From: Alphaproteobacteria bacterium
GTDB lineage: Bacteria > Pseudomonadota > Alphaproteobacteria > Rhizobiales > Rhizobiaceae
Reading direction: 5' to 3'
DNA length: 8,239 nucleotides
Assembly: GCA_017308345.1 (NCBI GenBank)
Contig: JAFKFE010000185.1
Location: 1 to 8,239 of the forward strand
In this document: piece by piece, positions 1 to 5,045 of the stretch
Layout of the letters: each line of letters begins with the position of its first letter
Numbering within the stretch: position 1 is the first letter of the stretch
Position numbers and translations under genes: made by a program
Notes under the pieces: generated by a model
Database searches by the model: none
What the model was told of the DNA's origin: nothing
Seen by the model: the letters and a program-made list of their open reading frames with translations, nothing else

Positions 1-623
1 ACTTCACGCATGGGCTGCTGACTGACTTCGGCCGTCAGCTGTTCGAGGATGCGCGTCTGGGCGGTGGCGGGCGAAATGCAGTTCACGGCGATGTCGTATT
101 GCGCCAGTTCCTTGCCAAGCGACTTGGTAAGGCCGATGACGGCAGCCTTGGACGCGGAATAGGCGGCGGCATTCGGGTTGCCTTCCTTGCCCGCCACGGA
201 CGCGATGTTGACGATGCGGCCGTAATTGCGCTCCTTCATGCCGGGCACGACGGCGCGGTTGACGTAGAAGGTGCCGTTGACGTTGATGTCGATGATCTTC
301 TTCCACGTATCGATGTCATAGACGTCGAGCGGCACGGCCGGCCCGGCGATGCCGGCGGAATTGACGACGATGGAGATCTTGTCGGCGAACTCCTCGGTCG
401 TGGCGCGCGCGGCATCCACCGCGCCCCAGTCCGAGATGTCGACCACCACTGTGGTGGCGGCCTTGCCCAGTTCCTTCCTGGCGGCTTCGAGACGCGCTTC
501 GTCCATGTCCCAGAGCGTCACCGTGGCGCCCGAGGCAACGAAGCGTTTGGCCATGGCCAAGCCTAGACCCTGGGCGCCGCCGGTCACTACGGCGTGCTGA
601 CCGTCCAGATCGATCCTGTTCAT
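1..623 (-). CDS. Short-chain dehydrogenase/reductase, probable 2-keto-3-deoxy-sugar-acid dehydrogenase (C-terminus cut off)
   Basis: The reading frame starts at ATG 623-621 and stays open to the left edge, giving 207 residues of a family that is usually about 250 long, so only the C-terminal end is missing. Visible classical SDR motifs are the Rossmann motif TGGAQGLG (residues 14-21), D39 at the end of the second strand (favours NAD over NADP), NSAG (88-91), and the catalytic set N114, S142, Y155 and K159 (YSASK). A GGAGGA ribosome binding site lies 10 bases before the ATG. The gene is divergent from the aldo/keto reductase and shares its operator region. Family knowledge: such SDRs oxidise 2-keto-3-deoxy-L-fuconate or -L-rhamnonate in non-phosphorylating 6-deoxyhexose pathways, but close relatives are also sugar dehydrogenases or 3-oxoacyl-ACP reductases. 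SDR membership is certain; the substrate is inferred from the neighbours. Confidence 0.9.
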   Translation of the reverse strand, partial: MNRIDLDGQHAVVTGGAQGLGLAMAKRFVASGATVTLWDMDEARLEAARKELGKAATTVVVDISDWGAVDAARATTEEFADKISIVVNSAGIAGPAVPLDVYDIDTWKKIIDINVNGTFYVNRAVVPGMKERNYGRIVNIASVAGKEGNPNAAAYSASKAAVIGLTKSLGKELAQYDIAVNCISPATAQTRILEQLTAEVSQQPMRE

Positions 624-731
624 ATCGAGCGTTTCCTCCAATGCAGTTTCCGCGCGGAGTTCCGGGTGACGAGCACCGGCCGCGATGCGCCGGAACGGAG
701 TCGCCGTCAGGACTTCGATCCGACTTGATTG

Positions 732-757
732 GCTTTGTTATATTAGTGTAACAAAGC
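732..757. promoter_or_regulatory. Operator 1: perfect inverted repeat between the SDR and AKR genes
   Basis: Two perfect 9-base arms, GCTTTGTTA (732-740) and TAACAAAGC (749-757), flank an 8-base spacer. The site contains TTATATTAG (738-746), which recurs at three other promoters of the cluster. It sits 108 bases before the SDR start and 48 bases before the AKR start, so one bound dimer could control both directions. A TTGATT hexamer (725-730) just upstream could be part of the AKR promoter, but no clear -10 box supports this. Assignment to the GntR-type regulator in this window is inference. Confidence 0.75.
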
Positions 758-771
758 TCGCAAGCATCATC

Positions 772-787
772 TCCGGAAATTTCCGGA
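772..787. promoter_or_regulatory. 16-bp perfect palindrome in the AKR leader
   Basis: TCCGGAAATTTCCGGA is fully self-complementary and lies between operator 1 and the ribosome binding site of the aldo/keto reductase gene. It is unrelated to the TTATATTAG operator. It could be a site for a second regulator or a short RNA hairpin close to the start of translation. The symmetry is directly seen; any function is unknown. Confidence 0.45.
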
Positions 788-793
788 CAGGTC

Positions 794-800
794 GAGGAGG
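794..800 (+). promoter_or_regulatory. Ribosome binding site fixing the GTG start of the AKR gene
   Basis: GAGGAGG lies 5 bases before GTG 806-808. This strong Shine-Dalgarno match supports a GTG start; the protein from here begins at the usual place before the first beta strand of the aldo/keto reductase barrel. Confidence 0.75.
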
Positions 801-805
801 ATCGC

Positions 806-1831
806 GTGAAGGTTACCGAGCGGCGCGCCGTGGGCGCGACGGGGCTTGAACTGACGGTGCTGGGAATGGGGTGCGCCTCGCTCGGCGGGCTCTACGCGCC
901 TGTCGATGCCGAGACCTCGATGGCGACGCTGCAGGCGGCATTGGATGCCGGCATCGGCTATTTCGACGCCGCGCCGATGTACGGCCTTGGCCGCGCCGAG
1001 CACATGCTCGGCTTCTTCCTGCGCGAGCATGCGCCGCAGGCTCCCGCCGTTGTCAGCACCAAGGTCGGCCGGCTGATGGCGCGCGAGCGGCCGGGCCGGC
1101 CGCTGCCGCCGGAGGCCGAGAAGAATCCGCTCGATGCCGGGTGGCATAACGGCCTGCCGTTGCGCGAGATATTCGACTATTCATACGACGCCATCATGCG
1201 CAGCTTCGACGACAGCCAGCAGCGCATGGGCCGGGCGCGGATCGACATGCTGTTCGTCCATGACATAGGGCGGGTCACCCATGCCGATGCCGCCGCCTTC
1301 CATTGGTCGGCCTTGACAAAGGGCGGCGGTTTCCGGGCGCTTTCCGACTTGCGTGAGGCCGGCATCATCGGCGGCTTCGGCCTCGGCGTGAACGAGGCCG
1401 AAGTGGTGCTCGATGCCATGAACGAAGCGCGCCTCGACTGCACCTTGCTTGCCGGTCGTCACACGTTGCTGGAGCAGAACGCGGATGAACTCCTGGCCAG
1501 GGCGCGGGTCGAGGGCATGTCGGTGGTCATCGGCGGCGTCTTCAATTCCGGTATCCTCGCCGCCGGCAGCAGCGGCAACCGCAAGTTCAACTACCAGGAC
1601 GTCCCGCAGGAGGTCGCCCGCAAGGTGGACGAGCTCGCTGCCGCCTGCGCCGCCTTCGACGTGCCGCTCGCCGCGGCCGCCATCCAGTTTCCTTTCCGCC
1701 ACCCCGCGGTCACGTCGGTGCTGATCGGGGCTAAGCATCCGGATCGGGTGCGCCAGAATGTCGGCTGGTTCGAGCAGGCGCTGCCGGACGAGCTGTGGCA
1801 TGCGCTCGAGGCCAGGGGGCTCATTTCCTGA
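806..1831 (+). CDS. Aldo/keto reductase, L-fucose dehydrogenase / pyridoxal 4-dehydrogenase type
   Basis: The protein is 341 residues, a single aldo/keto reductase barrel. The catalytic tetrad is visible as D54 (YFDAAPMYG), Y59, K86 (STKVGR) and H152 (LFVHDIG). The C-terminal segment IGAKHPDRVRQNVGWFEQ matches the family's nicotinamide-nucleotide phosphate/adenine binding loop. The overall pattern (GCASLGG near the start, STKVGR, the IQFPFRHPAV segment) is that of the D-threo-aldose 1-dehydrogenase / L-fucose dehydrogenase / pyridoxal 4-dehydrogenase branch. Members of this branch oxidise C1 of L-fucose, L-galactose or D-arabinose to the lactone in the cytoplasm. Its neighbours (mutarotase, aldonate dehydratase, keto-deoxy acid SDR, sugar importer) favour a sugar dehydrogenase over pyridoxal oxidation. 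It starts at GTG with a strong ribosome binding site and is divergent from the SDR. The exact sugar is inferred. Confidence 0.9.
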   Translation: MKVTERRAVGATGLELTVLGMGCASLGGLYAPVDAETSMATLQAALDAGIGYFDAAPMYGLGRAEHMLGFFLREHAPQAPAVVSTKVGRLMARERPGRPLPPEAEKNPLDAGWHNGLPLREIFDYSYDAIMRSFDDSQQRMGRARIDMLFVHDIGRVTHADAAAFHWSALTKGGGFRALSDLREAGIIGGFGLGVNEAEVVLDAMNEARLDCTLLAGRHTLLEQNADELLARARVEGMSVVIGGVFNSGILAAGSSGNRKFNYQDVPQEVARKVDELAAACAAFDVPLAAAAIQFPFRHPAVTSVLIGAKHPDRVRQNVGWFEQALPDELWHALEARGLIS

Positions 1832-1849
1832 ACGAGATGACCCGGCCTG

Positions 1850-1886
1850 GATCAGGATGACATTTCGTTGAATCGTCATCCTGATC
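1850..1886. terminator. 12-bp perfect stem-loop after the AKR gene
   Basis: GATCAGGATGAC (1850-1861) and GTCATCCTGATC (1875-1886) are perfect inverted arms around a 13-base loop that can pair further inside. It starts 19 bases after the AKR stop codon, in the gap between two convergent genes, so it could end transcription in either direction. The following sequence (TAACTCTTTGT) is only weakly T-rich, so it is not a classical intrinsic terminator. It may equally be part of a rhizobial intergenic repeat. Confidence 0.5.
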
Positions 1887-1926
1887 TAACTCTTTGTCGG
1901 CGCATGATCTTTCCGAAAGCCGGTTG
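1887..1926. repeat. Partial copy of a rhizobial palindromic intergenic repeat
   Basis: The segment TAACTCTTTGT ... GCATGATCTTTCCGAAAGCCGGTT resembles one half of a dispersed palindromic element common between genes of Mesorhizobium and Rhizobium relatives, in which GCATGATC...CGAAAACCGGTT is normally followed by its mirror half ending in GATCATGC. The mirror half is absent here; the sequence runs instead into a different hairpin. The resemblance is from memory and was not tested by search. Confidence 0.45.
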
Positions 1927-1950
1927 TAGCGCCGGGCAATCGCGGCGCTA
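1927..1950 (-). terminator. GC-rich hairpin overlapping the dehydratase stop codon
   Basis: TAGCGCCG (1927-1934) and CGGCGCTA (1943-1950) form a perfect 8-bp stem with an 8-base loop. The stop codon of the dehydratase (complement of 1948-1950) is the first base triplet of the stem. No T tract follows on either strand, so a classical intrinsic terminator is doubtful, but the position at the end of the gene suggests a role in transcript end formation or stability. Confidence 0.4.
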
Positions 1951-3459
1951 CATCGTCGCGCCGAGGCTCCAGGGCACGAACTCGTTGTCGCCGTAACCCA
2001 GCGCTTCCGACTTGGTGCGCCCGCCGGAGGCGACGCGCAGGATCTCCTCGAAGATTTCCCGGCCCTTCTCAGCCAGCGTCACGCCGTCCAGTATGTCGCC
2101 GCAGTTGATGTCCATGTCCTCGTTCATCTGCTCGAAAATGAACGAGTTGGAGGCGAGCTTGATCGAAGGCGTCGGCTTGCAGCCGAAGGCCGAGCCGCGC
2201 CCGGTGGTGAAACACAATATGTTGGCGCCGCCCGCCACCTGGCCCGTCGCCGAGACCGGATCGTAGCCGGGCGTGTCCATGAAGACGAGGCCGCGCTCGT
2301 TGATCGGCTCGGCATACTCCAACACCGCGCGCAGGTTGGTGGTGCCGCCCTTGGCCGACGCGCCGAGCGACTTCTCTAGGATGGTCGTCAATCCGCCGAG
2401 CTTGTTACCGGGCGAGGGATTGTTGTTCATCTCCATATCGTGCCTGGCGGTGTAATCCTCCCACCAGCGGATGCGCTCGATGAGCTTTTCTCCGACGGCA
2501 TGGCTTTCGGCGCGCCGGGTCAGGAGATGCTCGGCGCCGTAGATCTCGGGCGTCTCCGAAAGCACGGCGGTTCCGCCCTGCGCTACGAGCAGGTCGACAG
2601 CGGCGCCAAGCGCCGGATTGGCGCTGATGCCGGAATAGCCGTCCGAGCCGCCGCATTGCAGCGCCAGCACCAGTTCCGAAGCCGGTTGCGGCGTGCGCTC
2701 GGCGGCGTTGACGACCGGCAGCATCTCGACGATGGCCCTGACGCCGGCGTCGACTGTCTTGCGCGTCCCGCCGGTCTCCTGGATCGTCATCGTGCGGAAG
2801 GTGGTACTTTCCTCGATGTTGTAGGATTGCATCCAGCGCGGGATCTGGAAAGCCACGCAGCCAAGTCCGACCATCAGCACGCCGCCGACATTGGGATTGG
2901 TGGCGAAGCCCCATTGCGTGCGCTTCAACAGATCGTAGGCCGGCCCTTTGGTGTCGATGCCGCAGCCGGTGCCGTGAACCAGCGAGATGATGCCGTCGAC
3001 ATTGGGGTAGTCGCGCAGGATGCCGGAGCGGTTGACTTCCTCGACGATGAAGCGCGCAACGCTGGCCGAGCAGTTCACCGAGGTCAGCGTGGCGATGTAG
3101 TTGCGCGTGCCGACCTTGCAGTTCGGCCGGCGGTAACCCATGAAGGTCGCCCGCTCTTCGTCGGGAAGAACTTCCGTCTGCCTGGCGTTGGCGCCATAGC
3201 CGTAGTCACGCTCGAAATCGCGCAGGTAGACATTGTGTTCATGCACCCAATCGCCAGCCGCAATCGAGCCGCGCGCGAAGCCGATGGTCTGGCCGTATTT
3301 CACGATCGGTTCGTCCGCGGCGATATCGCGCATGGCCATCTTGTGGCCGCGCGGAATGCGCGCCCTCGCGGCGACCTCATCGGCTTTTTCGCCGGTCGCC
3401 AGTGGGTCTACCGCCAGGACGATGTTGTCGGCGGGCGAAAGCCTTATGAAGCGTGCCAT
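1948..3459 (-). CDS. UxaA/GarD-family sugar-acid dehydratase (altronate dehydratase-like; possible L-fuconate dehydratase)
   Basis: The 503-residue protein has both domains of the family: an N-terminal SAF domain (about residues 1-80, with IPRGHKMAMRDIAADEPIVKYGQTIG and WVHEHNVYL) and the large catalytic domain (about 105-500, beginning FMGYRRPNCKVGTRNYIA). Conserved residues likely to bind the catalytic metal or substrate include C130, H162 and C166 (HGTGCG), C201, C269 (QCGGSDGYSG) and C427. The motifs NNNPSPGNK (345-353) and TTGRGSAFG (418-426) are present, so the enzyme looks intact. The family removes water from altronate, galactarate and similar aldonates, giving 2-keto-3-deoxy acids; split members work in the Campylobacter jejuni L-fucose locus. 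Beside an L-fucose-dehydrogenase-like AKR and a mutarotase, L-fuconate is a plausible substrate. I chose ATG 3459 over TTG 3465 because the protein then starts at the conserved MxRFIRL. Operator 2 lies just upstream. Confidence 0.9.
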   Translation of the reverse strand: MARFIRLSPADNIVLAVDPLATGEKADEVAARARIPRGHKMAMRDIAADEPIVKYGQTIGFARGSIAAGDWVHEHNVYLRDFERDYGYGANARQTEVLPDEERATFMGYRRPNCKVGTRNYIATLTSVNCSASVARFIVEEVNRSGILRDYPNVDGIISLVHGTGCGIDTKGPAYDLLKRTQWGFATNPNVGGVLMVGLGCVAFQIPRWMQSYNIEESTTFRTMTIQETGGTRKTVDAGVRAIVEMLPVVNAAERTPQPASELVLALQCGGSDGYSGISANPALGAAVDLLVAQGGTAVLSETPEIYGAEHLLTRRAESHAVGEKLIERIRWWEDYTARHDMEMNNNPSPGNKLGGLTTILEKSLGASAKGGTTNLRAVLEYAEPINERGLVFMDTPGYDPVSATGQVAGGANILCFTTGRGSAFGCKPTPSIKLASNSFIFEQMNEDMDINCGDILDGVTLAEKGREIFEEILRVASGGRTKSEALGYGDNEFVPWSLGATM

Positions 3460-3519
3460 TCCCAAAGTCTCTGAAGAAATCGCTCGCCAGTCCCGCGGCG
3501 AGATATCGGTAATTCAGAA

Positions 3520-3540
3520 TACTAATATAATAGAATGTCA
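3520..3540 (-). promoter_or_regulatory. Operator 2: TTATATTAG site upstream of the dehydratase gene
   Basis: On the minus strand the site reads TGACATTCTA followed directly by TTATATTAGT. The core occupies 3522-3530, and CTAATATAATAG (3522-3533) is a palindrome with one mismatched pair. The core lies about 62 bases before the ATG, with the same orientation and nearly the same distance as the site before the AKR gene. The TGACATTCTA part recurs at the site next to the GntR gene and may include a -35 element (CTGACA). This suggests the dehydratase has its own promoter rather than depending on read-through from the mutarotase gene. Confidence 0.65.
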
Positions 3541-3696
3541 GTGGTCAAGCCGCGATGCCGTACGCAGGGTTCGAGGCTGGGATCAAGCCTGAGGACCAAG
3601 CTCAACTTCCTTGCGTTGGGGCGGTGGTCACGAATGGCGCGGAGAGAGGGCAGAGCGCGGCCTGTACGACCAGATGTCCCGGCGGCACGACCAATC

Positions 3697-4026
3697 TCAG
3701 TCGAGATGGAAAACTGCCTCCATCGTCGCCCACCATTCGCCTTGCCCGCGGGTCGGCAGCGGTTGCTGCATGGGGTCGCACAGTTCCCACCATCCGCGCA
3801 TCGCCGGCTCCTCGCCCATGCGCGCGGCGTCCGATGCGAAATCGTCGCCGTGGTACTCCCAGTAAGCGAAGAGCAGGTTCTCCGGCTCGCGCAGGAAGAT
3901 GGAATAATTCCTGATGTTGGCGCGGCCGATGACGTCGAGCACCTCGGGCCAGACGGTGGCATGAACGCGCTTGTACTCCTCGATCGCTTCGGCCTTCAGG
4001 CCGATGCAAAGCCCCATTCTTTTCAT
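3697..4026 (-). CDS. RhaM-like (DUF718) sugar mutarotase, L-rhamnose/L-fucose type
   Basis: The protein is 109 residues, the usual size for this ferredoxin-fold family, which interconverts the alpha and beta anomers of 6-deoxyhexoses. Y18 and H22 (EYKRVHATVWPE) fall at the same positions as in E. coli RhaM, where His22 is the catalytic acid/base. The paired tryptophans W79-W80 (RGWWELCDPM) and the C-terminal MEAVFHL match the family substrate pocket and closing strand. I chose ATG 4026, which aligns the N-terminus with RhaM; an in-frame TTG at 4062 overlapping the GntR stop and an ATG at 4017 are alternatives. The gene follows the GntR gene by 32 bases and is probably cotranscribed with it. 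In rhizobial rhamnose and fucose loci such mutarotases sit beside ABC importers and feed a stereospecific first enzyme, here likely the AKR. Whether rhamnose or fucose is the substrate cannot be told from the sequence. Confidence 0.88.
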   Translation of the reverse strand: MKRMGLCIGLKAEAIEEYKRVHATVWPEVLDVIGRANIRNYSIFLREPENLLFAYWEYHGDDFASDAARMGEEPAMRGWWELCDPMQQPLPTRGQGEWWATMEAVFHLD

Positions 4027-4058
4027 TGCCGGTCTCGTCTGATTGTGGTCGCGTTGGT

Positions 4059-4733
4059 TCAATCGAGGAGTTCGGAGGCGACTTCGAGCGTGTTGCGGAA
4101 CGACGTCTCCAGATGGTTCTCCATCGCCTGCGCGGCGCCCTCGGCATCATGGCGCTTCAGCGCATCGAGGATGGCCTCGTGCTGCTCGATTGTCTGCTCG
4201 CCATAGCCTGGCTTGGGGATCGCGAGATAGCGGCCGCGGTCCATCTGCGCCTTGGAGATGTCGACGGCGCGCCAGATCATCGGCAGGCCGCAGATCTCGG
4301 CTATGGTGCGGTGGAAGACATCGTCGAGCTGGATCGCCACGGCATAGCGTCCGCGCGAAATTGCGAGCTTGTGCGCGGCCATGTTGTCTTCCATGAGTTC
4401 GGCTGCCGGCGGCGTCATCTTGACGGCGGCGCGTCTGGCGCTCTCCATCTCCAGCGCCCGGCGGATGACATAGGCCTCTTCGAGGTCGGCCCGGCTGATC
4501 GGCGCGACATATGTCCCGGTCTGCGCCAGGATCTTGACCAGACCTTCGTCGCTGATGCGTTTGACGGCCTCGCGCACCGGCGTGCGCGAAACGCCCAAAG
4601 CCTCGGCAATGGCGACTTCGTTGATGATTTCACCCGGCTTCAGCCGTCCCACGACGATCATGTTGCGGATCTTGTTGTAGATCTGGTCGCGCAGCGGCAG
4701 CGCCCGATTGAGGGTCGAGGGGTCTAGGTCCAT
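4059..4733 (-). CDS. GntR-family transcriptional regulator, FadR/FCD subfamily
   Basis: The protein is 224 residues. The N-terminal winged helix-turn-helix (about 11-78) contains the classic pattern RDQIYNKIRNMIVVGRLKPG and NEVAIAEALGVSRTPVREAVKRL-like sequence, followed by the wing GLVKILAQTGTYVAPIS. The C-terminal FCD ligand domain (about 82-215) has the metal-binding residues D137, H141, H185 and H207. Such regulators usually repress neighbouring catabolic genes and are released by a sugar-acid metabolite. I chose ATG 4733 because AAGGA lies 11 bases upstream; the alternative ATG at 4745 would overlap that Shine-Dalgarno sequence. The gene is divergent from the importer operon, has a TTATATTAG site 37 bases before its start (autoregulation likely), and probably forms an operon with the mutarotase. 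The ligand is unknown; a fuconate-type intermediate is a guess. Confidence 0.93.
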   Translation of the reverse strand: MDLDPSTLNRALPLRDQIYNKIRNMIVVGRLKPGEIINEVAIAEALGVSRTPVREAVKRISDEGLVKILAQTGTYVAPISRADLEEAYVIRRALEMESARRAAVKMTPPAAELMEDNMAAHKLAISRGRYAVAIQLDDVFHRTIAEICGLPMIWRAVDISKAQMDRGRYLAIPKPGYGEQTIEQHEAILDALKRHDAEGAAQAMENHLETSFRNTLEVASELLD

Positions 4734-4761
4734 GAAAAATCCCATCCTTCGTCCGCGCCAA

Positions 4762-4787
4762 TTGATAAAGTTATATTAGAATGTCAA
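4762..4787. promoter_or_regulatory. Operator 3 with overlapping promoter of the GntR gene
   Basis: The site reads TTGATAAAG-TTATATTAG-AATGTCAA on the plus strand. The core is at 4771-4779, and the outer TTGA/TCAA are symmetric. On the minus strand TTGACA (4787-4782) is a perfect -35 hexamer followed by the core, so a bound repressor would cover the promoter. No unambiguous -10 box is seen; TATCAA lies at a short 15-base spacing. Location 37 bases before the GntR start suggests autoregulation. Confidence 0.6.
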
Positions 4788-4856
4788 CCAGAATGCACCT
4801 GCAGATGTAGGCCATCGCTGCCCCGTTAAAAAGTCGACCAAACCAGCTTGCCAGAA

Positions 4857-4876
4857 CTGTTATATTAGTGCAATAG
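4857..4876 (+). promoter_or_regulatory. Operator 4 upstream of the sugar importer operon
   Basis: CTGTTATATTAGTGCAATAG shares TGTTATATTAGTG plus the following AA with operator 1. It has imperfect dyad symmetry. A TTGCCA hexamer (4848-4853) precedes it and could be a -35 element, with a weak -10 candidate CAATAG 17 bases on. The site begins exactly 89 bases after the equivalent position of operator 3, in the same orientation. Confidence 0.62.
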
Positions 4877-5028
4877 TGCCCGCCGTCGCGATATCAACGT
4901 CGCGGCGAAGGCGTTGCTGGGATGCTGAAGCGGTTACGCGAACGCCACCGCGGTCGGTTTGAGAGGCCAGCTATACGCTTGAAATGACTGTCGATCCCGT
5001 GCCGGGGCGCACAGGGGCGTCTTGCGAG

Positions 5029-5034
5029 GGAGGA
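5029..5034 (+). promoter_or_regulatory. Ribosome binding site of the importer ATPase gene
   Basis: GGAGGA lies 11 bases before ATG 5046. It falls downstream of the upstream in-frame TTG at 5022, which argues for the ATG as the true start and removes eight residues that family members lack. Confidence 0.65.
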
Positions 5035-5045
5035 CCAAGCCGGAA

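Larger units (their letters stand above)
4734..5045. other. Divergent control region between the GntR and importer genes
   Basis: These 312 bases hold no convincing gene. They contain two copies of the TTATATTAG core (4771-4779 and 4860-4868), a consensus-like TTGACA on the minus strand (4787-4782), and a leader of roughly 170 bases between the second operator and the ATPase start. I looked for a riboswitch or strong hairpin in the leader and found only weak pairing around 4881-4907 (CGCCG/CGGCG arms, CGTCGCG direct repeat). Confidence 0.7.

Noticed and set aside
99..566. 155-codon plus-strand open frame at the left edge
   Set aside because: It is antisense to the SDR, whose catalytic residues and ribosome binding site are clear; the frame itself is a shadow.
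2440..3474. 344-codon plus-strand open frame antisense to the dehydratase
   Set aside because: It is the complement of a clearly conserved gene, has low-complexity Arg/Asp/Gly-rich composition typical of GC-rich shadow frames, and has no recognisable domain.
3541..3696. Small gene between the mutarotase and dehydratase genes
   Set aside because: Several overlapping frames exist on both strands, but none has a ribosome binding site, family motif or plausible composition.
4877..5045. Riboswitch or attenuator in the long importer leader
   Set aside because: Only weak pairings and a short direct repeat (CGTCGCG) are visible, with no recognisable riboswitch core or terminator.
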